From positions 1-15,060 of the forward strand of contig RGBZ01000011.1 in assembly GCA_009919365.1 (NCBI GenBank): 15,060 nucleotides of DNA. The letters are read 5' to 3'. A program made the translations under genes and the position numbers. This stretch comes from a bacterium. GTDB lineage: Bacteria > Chloroflexota > Limnocylindria > Limnocylindrales > Limnocylindraceae. Shown here one piece after another: positions 1 through 7,007 of this stretch; positions within the stretch are counted from its first letter, which is position 1; each line of letters opens with the position of its first letter. Below the pieces are notes generated by a model. It saw nothing but the letters and a program-made list of their open reading frames with translations. It made no database searches and was not told where the DNA came from.

Positions 1-741
1 TCACTGCACGACTTGCCAACACTCCTCTGGTGGGACGCACCAGTGAACGCTGCCGAGAGTGATGTTCGTCAACTGCTTCGGGGTGTTGACCGCGTGATCA
101 TTGACGGCGCGACGCAGCCGAGCGACGGGCTCTCAACCGTTCGAACCCTCTTTGCGGCAGCTGAGAGCGCCGGCGTCGCAGTGACCGATTTCGCACTCCT
201 ACGCCAAGGTCGATGGCGCGACTCCATTGCCACGATGTTTGATGAGGAGTCCGCTGCACCATTCCTGACGGCAATCAACAAGATCGGAATTGACTATTCT
301 TGGGGGAAGGGGTCCAACGCCTCGGTCAACGTTGTGCGCCCTGCATACCACGTGGCATGGCTTGCCTCGCGACTCAAGGCTTCGGTGAAGACGCCACTGC
401 ACCTAAGCGGTGGCGCAGGGTGGCGTGCCGAGCTTCAAGACCCTATGCGTCACGCAGTGGCCGTTGAGTTGAACCCGGTTGAATCGGTACTTGGTGCAGG
501 CACAACAACTGCGGTCCACATCGCCGCGGACCGCCGTGGAGATCACTTTGATCTCGAAGTTCGCGCTGATTCAACCTCTACGCGCGCCATCGCCACAATC
601 AACGGAGTCGTAGTGCATGAGCGAATCTTCCAAGCGCCGCGCTGGACAGAGGCAACGCTGCTTAGTGAGTCGCTTGAGTTCGGTGAGGTTGATCCTCTTT
701 CGCCGGCGATCATTCGCACCATGAGCGCGCTGATCGGATGA
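1..741 (+). CDS. opcA: Glucose-6-phosphate dehydrogenase assembly protein OpcA, 5'-truncated by the window edge
   Basis: OpcA is a cytoplasmic protein needed for assembly or activation of glucose-6-phosphate dehydrogenase, the first enzyme of the oxidative pentose phosphate pathway. The frame is open from base 1, and the residues before the first in-frame TTG (base 13) read SLHD, continuous with LPTLLWWDAPV. This matches the internal family motif (DLPv..WW), so the gene begins upstream and the TTG is not the start. A second family-like block is DFALLRQGRWRDSIATMFD, near codons 64-82, resembling the usual 'DL.W.R...WR...A..FD'. About 246 residues are visible, against roughly 300 or more in full-length proteins. 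The stop overlaps the pgl start (ATGA, 738-741), so the two are probably translationally coupled; zwf is expected just upstream, outside the window. Identification rests on these motifs plus the pgl neighbour. Confidence 0.88.
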   Translation, partial: SLHDLPTLLWWDAPVNAAESDVRQLLRGVDRVIIDGATQPSDGLSTVRTLFAAAESAGVAVTDFALLRQGRWRDSIATMFDEESAAPFLTAINKIGIDYSWGKGSNASVNVVRPAYHVAWLASRLKASVKTPLHLSGGAGWRAELQDPMRHAVAVELNPVESVLGAGTTTAVHIAADRRGDHFDLEVRADSTSTRAIATINGVVVHERIFQAPRWTEATLLSESLEFGEVDPLSPAIIRTMSALIG

Positions 742-1508
742 GCGACCCAACCGTACGTGTTCTGAACGACGCTGCGGGCGTCGCAGAGGCGGCGGCTGAC
801 CGAGTAGTTGAAGCGGCAATCTCTGCCGTAGCCGCGCGTGGTGTCTTCCACCTCTGTTCCACTGGTGGCTCAACACCAGCGGCGCTCTACCGCGCGCTGC
901 GCGAGCCATCGCGAGCCGCCCGAATGCCATGGGCAGCGACACAGATCTGGTTCGGTGATGATCGGTTTGTGCCGCGGGCCGATCCCCTCTCGAATGTGTT
1001 CCCGCTCGACGCACAGTTGTTAAGCGCCGACACCGATGGCACGGCGTCGCCACTCTCGCCAAACGCCGTTCACCCTTGGCCAACCACTGCTGCTGATGCA
1101 CAGGCTGCGGTGGGCGCGTACCTGGCAGAGCTCCACGCCACAGGTGTACCGCACACGCCGAGCGGCTTCCCCATCTTTGACCTGGTACTCATCGGCATTG
1201 GTGGCGATGGGCACTGCTTGAGCGTCTTCCCTGGCTCCCCGCTCGCGCTTGCGGGGGCGCCGGTCGCCGCGGGAGTGCCAGCCCCAACGCACATTGAGCC
1301 CCACGTACCGCGCCTCTCCTTCTCGGTCGGCGTGCTCGCCAGTGCGCGCGCGGTGATTGCCCTCGCCCCAGGCGCCGGCAAGGCCGATGCACTCGCGCGC
1401 ATCTTCAGCAACTCCACCGCAGTGGCTGACGCGCCAGCGAAGGCGGCGCTTCTTCCAACCGCAACCTGGCTGCTCGATACCGCGTCGGCGGCTACGCTGC
1501 CTGCATGA
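738..1508 (+). CDS. pgl: 6-phosphogluconolactonase
   Basis: This enzyme hydrolyses 6-phosphoglucono-1,5-lactone to 6-phosphogluconate, the second step of the oxidative pentose phosphate pathway, in the cytoplasm. The 256-residue product has the normal length of the SOL/DevB family. Visible motifs in order are STGGSTP (residues 41-47), a phosphate-binding loop; WFGDDRFVP (71-79), equivalent to the family FGDERxVP; SNVF (86-89); and GIGGDGHCLSVFPGS (153-167), the hallmark G-x-x-x-DGHxxSLFPG block with the catalytic His159. The ATG overlaps the opcA stop by four bases and the stop overlaps the glycosyltransferase ATG in the same way, so opcA, pgl and the third gene form one operon. Start choice is fixed by the ATGA overlap. 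No missing active-site element was seen. Confidence 0.95.
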   Translation: MSDPTVRVLNDAAGVAEAAADRVVEAAISAVAARGVFHLCSTGGSTPAALYRALREPSRAARMPWAATQIWFGDDRFVPRADPLSNVFPLDAQLLSADTDGTASPLSPNAVHPWPTTAADAQAAVGAYLAELHATGVPHTPSGFPIFDLVLIGIGGDGHCLSVFPGSPLALAGAPVAAGVPAPTHIEPHVPRLSFSVGVLASARAVIALAPGAGKADALARIFSNSTAVADAPAKAALLPTATWLLDTASAATLPA

Positions 1509-2629
1509 CCCGAGCGAGTAAAGCACTGCGACTCGGCGCGGTCGGGCTGATCACTGCACTCTCGCTGCTCCTCCACACCCAGGCGGCGCGCCTCCCTGTT
1601 GACTTCGATGAAGACGACTACATGCGCGCCGGCCAGATCTTGGCCGATGAGATTCGCACCGGAAACCCTACGGTCCTGCTCGAGAACAACTACCGCATTG
1701 AGCACCCGCAGTTCGTCAAGATCTTGATCGCCACGGTGATGTTGGGCATGGAGCCGATCCAGCGTATCCCCGAGCTCCCAGTCACAGCTAACCCATATGA
1801 ACTGATGCATCGGCCGACGCTCGCTGCAGTACGACGAATGGAGGTGGCGTTCGGTGTACTCGCCGTTGCCACCCTGGCACTAGTCAGCCCCGTCGCGGGA
1901 ATCCTCCTCGCCACAAGCACCTGGGTCATCAAATACACCAGTCAGGTGATGCTCGAGTCGGTTCCGCTCCTCTTCTCGCTCCTCGGCGTGGCGCTCTATG
2001 AGCTTGCGCGTGGCATCTCCAGCGCCCGTCGACGTCGACTCGCGTACCTTGCCTCGGCGATCGGCATTGGCCTCGCTGTCGGCGCAAAGTATCCATATGC
2101 CATCGCCGGCCTCGCCATCGTCGTCGACCGAATTCGTCGCACGCGACGCGATGAGTCACTCAGGCTCAAGGATGCGATCGGATGGAGTGCCATCGCCGCC
2201 CTCGCCTTCTTCGCCGTCAATCCATACCTGTGGAGTGATCCCATTGGTCGGCTCATCGCTAGTGCCGCCTATCACCCCGCCTACGCCGCGAGTGAGCAGG
2301 TTCAGTCGACTGGGTACCCCATGTGGCAGCAGCTGACCTGGCTCATGCAATCGGTGCCGTGGCACGACAGCCAAAACGTCTTTCTCGTGAAGTTTGATTT
2401 CTGGATGCTGCCACTTGCGCTCCTGGGCCTCGTGTCGCTTGCGCGCAAGCGACCGGTCTATGCGATCTGGCTTGGGCTCGGTGCGGTGGCACTGCTCTTC
2501 TGGCCAACAAAGTGGCCCCAGTACCTGCTTACCATCGCCGTTCCGTACGCGCTCGCTGGAGCTGCTGGTCTAGGACTAATCGTCCGTGTCGCTCGAGCCC
2601 TGCCGCAGCGACTCTTTAAGGGACGCTAA
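1505..2629 (+). CDS. Polytopic membrane glycosyltransferase, GT-C (ArnT/PMT-like) superfamily
   Basis: A 374-residue integral membrane protein with an N-terminal transmembrane segment (about residues 9-27) and several further hydrophobic helices (about 115-135, 150-170, 180-207, 228-243, 300-315, 320-335, 340-365). Directly after the first helix comes an acidic stretch DFDEDDY (33-39), placed like the catalytic/metal-binding Asp-Glu loop of ArnT, PMT and related GT-C enzymes. An EHPQ (66-69) follows where many relatives have a HPP or PP motif. Such enzymes move a sugar from a polyprenyl-phosphate carrier to lipid, glycan or protein outside the membrane; donor and acceptor cannot be told here. 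The start overlaps the pgl stop (ATGA). The 3' end overlaps by 14 bases the end of the convergent LamG-fold gene. The link with pentose phosphate genes looks like operon hitch-hiking rather than pathway membership. Confidence 0.75.
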   Translation: MTRASKALRLGAVGLITALSLLLHTQAARLPVDFDEDDYMRAGQILADEIRTGNPTVLLENNYRIEHPQFVKILIATVMLGMEPIQRIPELPVTANPYELMHRPTLAAVRRMEVAFGVLAVATLALVSPVAGILLATSTWVIKYTSQVMLESVPLLFSLLGVALYELARGISSARRRRLAYLASAIGIGLAVGAKYPYAIAGLAIVVDRIRRTRRDESLRLKDAIGWSAIAALAFFAVNPYLWSDPIGRLIASAAYHPAYAASEQVQSTGYPMWQQLTWLMQSVPWHDSQNVFLVKFDFWMLPLALLGLVSLARKRPVYAIWLGLGAVALLFWPTKWPQYLLTIAVPYALAGAAGLGLIVRVARALPQRLFKGR

Positions 2630-3386
2630 TCCCCCACTTTGCACCGAGGGCGCGATGGGCCGACTCCAACTCGCTTGGCGAGAGGGATCTTCCCCAGATG
2701 ACCACCTCCATCATGGTTCCGACAAAGTAGAGCCTGGTGCTTCCCGATACAAACATTCCACCGATCCAGTTGATGGATTCGGCACTTGTGAAGTTAAACG
2801 TCGTTTCTGGCCCGCCGTTGTATTGAACGCTATCGGTCCCACCGACGACCGTTCGGATCGTCGTGATAGTCAGGCCAGTAACCGTGCGCGCTGTACTTGC
2901 GCCCGCGGAGATCCCGTTGTTATACATTCGGAGGCGGCCGTATTCCATCGCGATCCCGACGAATTTTGTCCTGCTCCCAATCAACGGATGACTTAGCCCC
3001 TCGCTGCTATGTCGGAAGACGATCATCGCCGTCATTGGCTCTATCGGGATGCTGATCGGAATCGGAACCGCCGCGCCGGTGAACTGCAACCCGGGGACCC
3101 CCGTGGCGAGCGTCGGGTACGGGAGGAGCGTTCCTGGGCTCACCGCGGCATGTTGCGCTTGACCCGACTTATCAAACCAATAGCGAAGACGTGGGGAGAA
3201 CTGCATCGATCCAACCTCAGCGGCGTCATACCAGAGAGCGAGTCCGTCAGATATGCCACCCGGCGCACCCCAAGCTCCAGAGTTCACGGGAAGTTCGAGG
3301 CGCGGCGACCATGCAGCGCCCGCCGTGGCAAGTGCGATGAGGGCTAGTGATAGCGCGACGCGAAACTGCGTTGAGTTCACGTTCAT
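2616..3386 (-). CDS. Secreted LamG-like jelly-roll (concanavalin A-like lectin fold) protein
   Basis: A 256-residue protein with a Sec signal peptide (hydrophobic stretch about 9-24, likely cleavage near AGA/AWS at 24-27), followed by a single LamG-like beta-sandwich domain. Supporting motifs are GLALWYDA (48-55), YWFDKSGQAQHA (69-80; the usual W.D.SG...HA block) and a C-terminal ending FVGTMMEVVIWGRSLSP...ALGAKWGI (about 221-253), which matches the family pattern 'F.G.iaEv.i...LS......yl..KWGI'. The open frame extends 49 codons further upstream, but those overlap the signal peptidase gene and do not resemble a signal peptide. I place the start at the ATG that overlaps that gene's stop (ATGA, 3383-3386). 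Such domains often bind glycans or act as adhesins; the ligand is unknown. It is the third gene of the SipW/TasA-like cassette, so it is probably a surface or extracellular partner. Confidence 0.82.
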   Translation of the reverse strand: MNVNSTQFRVALSLALIALATAGAAWSPRLELPVNSGAWGAPGGISDGLALWYDAAEVGSMQFSPRLRYWFDKSGQAQHAAVSPGTLLPYPTLATGVPGLQFTGAAVPIPISIPIEPMTAMIVFRHSSEGLSHPLIGSRTKFVGIAMEYGRLRMYNNGISAGASTARTVTGLTITTIRTVVGGTDSVQYNGGPETTFNFTSAESINWIGGMFVSGSTRLYFVGTMMEVVIWGRSLSPSELESAHRALGAKWGISVP

Positions 3387-4231
3387 TCGGGCCCCCAGCG
3401 CAGCGGAATTGCAGCGGTTGCATTGGCGGCCTTGATGTCTCCCAAGAGGGTGATCCTCACCTGACACTCCCTCGCAGCGGCCCCGGCTGAGAGTGAAGTG
3501 AGTCGCCCTGTCGCAAGATTGGTCGCACTCCACGCGGCAGTGAAAAGGTCACTGGCATCTGTCCATGTTGTAGCTCCAACGGCCCGACAGGTAGTGGCGA
3601 TTCTCAACGAGCGGGCGATGCTGCTCGTGGCAATCAGCGCGAACCGTTCCGGTTCAATCCGCAGCGTATTGGTGACTCCAGCGCACTCGCCCGCTAGCCC
3701 AATCGGGCAGGGCGTCAGCGTCAGCGTCCACGTTGCTGTCCCACCTGGGAGCAGGCGCCCCGATGGATCGGTGCCCGCCAACAGCGGGTCACCGATCACC
3801 GCCTGAGCTCCTGACGCTGAGGTGATGCCGAGGGCGATCCGACTCTCCGTGCTGAACTGGGTCAACACTTCTGTCAGCGGCAACGATGTGAGTAAGCCCA
3901 TCGGGATCACCGCCGCCAGTCCGCCGAGCACCGCTCTGTCGGGGATGCGCTCGGCGTCTGGACTGAGGCTGGCATCGCCTTGCGTTCGTCGCCACCCCTC
4001 CCCTTGCTCAATCACCCTATGTAACAGCAGTTGGCTATCGCTCGGACGCTCTACCAGCACGATGTCCCCAACGGCGGCTCTTGGGCCGACGCGCGACGTG
4101 ATCACAAGATCACCATCGCGAATCGTCGGCCCCATAGAGTTCCCCGAGACGACGAGGAGCCGCAGGCCGCCAAGCTGCGCGACAAGGGCGAACCCGATCG
4201 CACAGGCGGCAAAGATACGCATGCGGCTCAT
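3383..4231 (-). CDS. SipW-like (S26B, archaeal/ER-type) signal peptidase I with an extra C-terminal beta-rich domain
   Basis: A 282-residue membrane-anchored peptidase. Residues about 5-28 form one N-terminal transmembrane segment. The catalytic serine is Ser32 in SGNSMGPTIRDGD (29-41). The general base is His71 in LLLHRVIE, not lysine, which defines the SipW/ER/archaeal S26B type. TQGDASLSPD (83-92) supplies the conserved Asp86/Asp92 region, and VLGGLAAVIP (101-110) resembles the family's 'vlGkv...IP' segment. Where SipW normally ends with a second helix, this protein continues about 150 residues (127-282) of Thr/Ser/Ala-rich, beta-type sequence with four cysteines (175, 183, 215, 256) and LLPGGTATWTLTLT (160-173), which resembles TasA/SipW-substrate domains. 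The start overlaps the stop of the upstream TasA-like gene (ATGA, 4228-4231), so enzyme and presumed substrate are coupled. The peptidase part is clear; the nature of the tail is inference. Confidence 0.85.
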   Translation of the reverse strand: MSRMRIFAACAIGFALVAQLGGLRLLVVSGNSMGPTIRDGDLVITSRVGPRAAVGDIVLVERPSDSQLLLHRVIEQGEGWRRTQGDASLSPDAERIPDRAVLGGLAAVIPMGLLTSLPLTEVLTQFSTESRIALGITSASGAQAVIGDPLLAGTDPSGRLLPGGTATWTLTLTPCPIGLAGECAGVTNTLRIEPERFALIATSSIARSLRIATTCRAVGATTWTDASDLFTAAWSATNLATGRLTSLSAGAAARECQVRITLLGDIKAANATAAIPLRWGPE

Positions 4232-4845
4232 TGCGTCTTGTTGCGCGCCTCGAAGGTGAGGGTTGCCGTAACGGATGAGTCAGCTCCCGTTGTTGCGCTC
4301 GCCGGAAGGGTGAAGGTAAAGGTGTACGTTGCACTCTTCGCCGAGACGCCCGTCGTCGCTCCACCATTACGAGAACTCCAAACCGTACCGATCGGCGTCG
4401 CGAACGACCCATAGGCTGCGAGCCCAGTAAGTGCACCGCTGTACAGCACCTCACTACTCTCGCCCCCGATGCTGCGCGTGATCGAGACCTGCAGCGCAGC
4501 ACCGAGCCCGGACGCGGCGGTCGAGGTGCCCGTAATGTCGCCCCACAACGCGATGTCGGTGAGGCTAGACGGTGTGGTGACGGTTGACTGGTTCAACACG
4601 GTCACGGTTTGCGTAAACGTTGCGCCGGGGCCGATGTTGGTCAAGGTTGCGCCACCGAAGGTGAGCTGCTGCACTCCACCCGTACTCAGCGCAACCACCC
4701 CCGAGGTTGCCCCGCCAGTCACGGGCGCCGTTGCGGTGAACGCCGCGCTCGTGCGGCCGACCGTGGCACCTACGACCAGCGCACCTGCAAGTGCCAGCGC
4801 CCGAATAGCGTGGCGGGGCACCATCGCATCTCGTTGCTTTTTCAT
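4228..4845 (-). CDS. TasA/camelysin-like secreted protein with a SipW-dependent-type signal peptide
   Basis: A 205-residue exported protein. After the basic MKKQRDAMVPRHAIR comes a hydrophobic core (about 16-30), then GRTSAAFTATAPVTGG, the typical end of SipW-cleaved signal peptides (T-x-A-x-F just after the core). The mature part resembles the TasA/CalY family: a strand-rich domain with LTNIGPGATFTQTVTVLNQS (68-87; compare '..n.xPGd.....v.v.N.gs') and YTFTFTLP...TATLTFEARNKTQ at the end (compare 'y.f.v.lp.......g......ftf.A.q'). Such proteins form surface fibres or biofilm matrix. The frame is open 12 codons further, but the ATG at 4845 follows an AGGAG five bases upstream, so I start there. 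It is the first gene of the cassette, just ahead of its likely dedicated peptidase. Alternative: a pilin-like surface protein of other function. Confidence 0.8.
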   Translation of the reverse strand: MKKQRDAMVPRHAIRALALAGALVVGATVGRTSAAFTATAPVTGGATSGVVALSTGGVQQLTFGGATLTNIGPGATFTQTVTVLNQSTVTTPSSLTDIALWGDITGTSTAASGLGAALQVSITRSIGGESSEVLYSGALTGLAAYGSFATPIGTVWSSRNGGATTGVSAKSATYTFTFTLPASATTGADSSVTATLTFEARNKTQ

Positions 4846-4850
4846 ACCGA

Positions 4851-4855
4851 CTCCT
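4851..4855 (-). promoter_or_regulatory. Shine-Dalgarno site deciding the TasA-like start
   Basis: AGGAG on the minus strand, five bases before the ATG at 4845. It lies inside the longer open frame (first ATG at 4881) and so favours the shorter start, which also gives a proper basic N-terminus before the signal-peptide core. Confidence 0.7.
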
Positions 4856-4895
4856 ACGAGCGGGTTATTGGGCGGAGTCAAACTCTAGCGATGAT

Positions 4896-4924
4896 CCAAT
4901 ATCTTCCAGCTATCACGGAGTCAA
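4896..4924 (-). promoter_or_regulatory. Candidate sigma70-type promoter for the TasA-like/signal peptidase/LamG cassette
   Basis: On the minus strand TTGACT (4924-4919) is followed after exactly 17 bases by TATTGG (4901-4896), about 50 bases before the start codon at 4845. The -35 box differs from consensus at one base; the -10 is poor. This 138-base gap (4846-4983) lies between the stop of the upstream lipoprotein gene and the cassette, and I see no strong terminator in it. The 9-mer cggagtcaa occurs twice here (4873-4881 and 4916-4924), the second copy covering the -35 box. Confidence 0.4.
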
Positions 4925-4983
4925 GCGGTAACCGACGATTAGTTTAAAGCTGCTGCCCCAGCGATCCCAAGTAGATCTTCTCT

Positions 4984-6120
4984 TTATGGAAGTGGGAGAT
5001 CAAGTGGGGTCCAGCCCGCTCCGTTTCGATCAACGCCCTGGACCCACTGCTCCTGGGCGAGCTTGAGGATTGAGCGATCAATCAACGACTCGGCGGTTGT
5101 CGCGCTGCCGATGCCGACGCTATTCGCTGCAGAGATCGCGACTCCAAGCCGCGTCGCATCAATCTCAAATAGGCCCGCGGGGTTAGGCCAGATTGAAGCG
5201 TTGAGCTGATTGATCGTCCACTGAAGCGTTTCTACGGAAAGATCGGAGATGCTGCCGTCGCTAATCTGCGTTGCGCAGGTTGCCACGTCTTCGCGGCACT
5301 TTGCAGATCCCTGGCTCCACGCGAGCAGGGTTGCCGCCACTGCAATCTTCTGGTCATCAGAGGCGATTGACGTGCGAGTTGCCCACACATCCAGCCCTGA
5401 TCCTGCCGATTCGTAGTCAAGCGGGATCTCACGCAAGGCTGCTTCACCAATGCCCATCTCAGTGGCTGGGTCAACGTACTGTGCAATTCGCGCATATCCG
5501 TCAAACGTTCTCAATAGCACGGCTCTGATTGTGCCGTCTAAGAGACTTGCTGCATCGTACGGTTGCCCTGGATCATCTGGAAACACGAGGGTGACTTCGC
5601 CAGCATCAATGCCTGCATCTTTCAGGGCGAGGAGGAGGGGAACTTCATCGCCCGGAATCCCATCAACGAAGACCGTACCCCCAGCCAGGTCTGAGACAGC
5701 AGAGGTGGATCCCGACGCGATCGTCACGAGCCGCCACCCAGGCAAACGCTGGAGCGAGGCAACCATCACGAGGTCGGCGCCTGCAGCGTTCGCGAGCAGT
5801 GCGGTGGCGGCGTCTGCAACAAACAGGTCGACGACATTGTCGGTCTCAGCGCCGACGAATGCCAGTTCACCACCGGAGAACGTCTGAGAGCCGACCGTGA
5901 TGTTTCCCGCTGTTAGCGCTCCAACGGCCTCAATATCAACGATCCCTCCAGCTAGTGCGCCTGGTGTCCCTGGGAGATGAATGCCCACGGCCATCGGCTT
6001 TGATGGCACGAGTGACCCGGCAATGTACGAGGGGGTTGGCGTTGAGGATGGTGCAATGCTCGGACGGCACGCGATCAGCGCGACCATGCAAAGCGCGGAC
6101 AGCGCAGTGTTTCGGAGCAT
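4984..6120 (-). CDS. Lipoprotein periplasmic-type solute-binding protein (NMT1/SsuA-like), orphan
   Basis: A 378-residue exported lipoprotein. The N-terminus carries a hydrophobic core ending in the lipobox LIAC, with Cys18 as the lipidated residue, followed by a Pro/Ser/Thr linker. The body looks like a type 2 periplasmic binding protein of the NMT1/SsuA kind: an N-lobe strand (AVGIHLPG), DLFVADAATALLANAAGADLVMVASL, then SDLAGGTVFVDGIPGDEVPL...LKDAGI, matching the family pattern 'dL.Gk.vgv......l...L..aG'. The ligand is not predictable. No permease or ATPase of its own is adjacent; it follows pstB directly, where phoU is common. A TTG at 6126 would overlap the pstB stop (TTGA); I prefer the ATG at 6120, two bases after that stop. 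It may be co-transcribed with pst and induced by phosphate starvation. Confidence 0.72.
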   Translation of the reverse strand: MLRNTALSALCMVALIACRPSIAPSSTPTPSYIAGSLVPSKPMAVGIHLPGTPGALAGGIVDIEAVGALTAGNITVGSQTFSGGELAFVGAETDNVVDLFVADAATALLANAAGADLVMVASLQRLPGWRLVTIASGSTSAVSDLAGGTVFVDGIPGDEVPLLLALKDAGIDAGEVTLVFPDDPGQPYDAASLLDGTIRAVLLRTFDGYARIAQYVDPATEMGIGEAALREIPLDYESAGSGLDVWATRTSIASDDQKIAVAATLLAWSQGSAKCREDVATCATQISDGSISDLSVETLQWTINQLNASIWPNPAGLFEIDATRLGVAISAANSVGIGSATTAESLIDRSILKLAQEQWVQGVDRNGAGWTPLDLPLP

Positions 6121-6122
6121 GA

Positions 6123-6980
6123 TCAACCGAACCGCCCCGCGATGTAGTCCTCTGTGAGCTTGTTGGATGGGTTTGTGAAGATCTTGTTTGTGGGGCCGGT
6201 TTCCACGAGATAGCCCCCGCGATCTGCTCCCATATTGAAGAAGGCTGTCGTGTCTGAGACGCGAGCTGCCTGCTGCATATTGTGCGTGACAATCACGATG
6301 GTGAACCGCGTCTTTAGCTCACCAATCAACTCCTCAATCTTGAGGGTAGCCAATGGGTCAAGTGCCGAACACGGCTCGTCCATCAAGACGATTTCTGGCT
6401 CGACCGCAATTGTGCGCGCAATGCAGAGGCGTTGCTGCTGTCCACCTGAGAGGCTGACACCCGGCTCGTTGAGCTTGTCCTTTACTTCATCCCAGAGCGC
6501 TGCTTTTCGCAGCGATTCCTCGACGATTTCTGCTACGTCCCTCTTTGATTTGGTCCCAGATAGGCGTAGGCCGCTGGAAACATTCTGTGCGATGGACATT
6601 GCCGGGAAAGGGTTCGGTTTCTGGAAGACCATCCCGATCGATCGACGCACGCGGACCGGGTCCACTGAAGGATCATATAGGTCGGTTCCCCCAACCTGGA
6701 TGCTGCCCTTGACCGTAGCCCCGGGCAAGGTTTCATGCATCCGATTCAGCGTTCGAAGCAGCGTGGTCTTACCGCAACCTGAGGGGCCAATGAACGCGGT
6801 GACTGACTTTGCTTCGATGTCAAGGGTGACATCATTAACCGCTCGGAAGCTACCGTACATCGCCTCAACATTTAGCAATCTCATCGCCGTGCTGCTCGAG
6901 GCACCGTTGCTGGCTCGTTGCGCCGAACTACTCTTGGGCGCCGAGGTCTTGATGTTCACCTTGGTTTTGCTGTCCGCCAT
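6123..6980 (-). CDS. pstB: Phosphate ABC transporter ATP-binding protein PstB
   Basis: The cytoplasmic ATPase of the high-affinity phosphate importer PstSCAB. The 285-residue product shows Walker [10 protein letters not shown] (65-73), the Q-loop within [11 protein letters not shown] (Gln120, a PstB-typical sequence), the signature LSGGQQQR (167-174), Walker [14 protein letters not shown] (about 187-199) and the H-loop VTHN (His233). The frame is open to a GTG at 6998, but that would place the strong ribosome binding site AAGGAGGA inside the gene; the ATG at 6980 lies seven bases after it. The first ~32 residues (MADSKTKVN...TAMRLL) are a Ser/Lys-rich tail absent from typical PstB proteins of about 250-260 residues. 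It lies 27 bases downstream of pstA. Confidence 0.96.
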   Translation of the reverse strand: MADSKTKVNIKTSAPKSSSAQRASNGASSSTAMRLLNVEAMYGSFRAVNDVTLDIEAKSVTAFIGPSGCGKTTLLRTLNRMHETLPGATVKGSIQVGGTDLYDPSVDPVRVRRSIGMVFQKPNPFPAMSIAQNVSSGLRLSGTKSKRDVAEIVEESLRKAALWDEVKDKLNEPGVSLSGGQQQRLCIARTIAVEPEIVLMDEPCSALDPLATLKIEELIGELKTRFTIVIVTHNMQQAARVSDTTAFFNMGADRGGYLVETGPTNKIFTNPSNKLTEDYIAGRFG

Positions 6981-6987
6981 TTTGGAG

Positions 6988-6995
6988 TCCTCCTT
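6988..6995 (-). promoter_or_regulatory. Shine-Dalgarno site deciding the pstB start
   Basis: AAGGAGGA on the minus strand, seven bases before the ATG at 6980. It sits in the short pstA-pstB gap and rules against the upstream in-frame GTG at 6998. Confidence 0.85.
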
Positions 6996-7007
6996 CACTC
7001 GTGTTGA

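Noticed and set aside
571..1810. Long minus-strand open frames opposite opcA, pgl and the glycosyltransferase
   Set aside because: Low-complexity Arg/Ala-rich translations with no motif; they lie antisense to genes with clear family motifs and reflect GC-biased codon positions.
2586..4414. Plus-strand open frames opposite the LamG, signal peptidase and TasA-like genes
   Set aside because: No recognisable domains, while the minus-strand genes have signal peptides, catalytic motifs and ATGA overlaps.
4930..4983. Terminator after the orphan lipoprotein gene
   Set aside because: Only a 4-base stem (GCTG/CAGC) with a short TTT near it; too weak to call.
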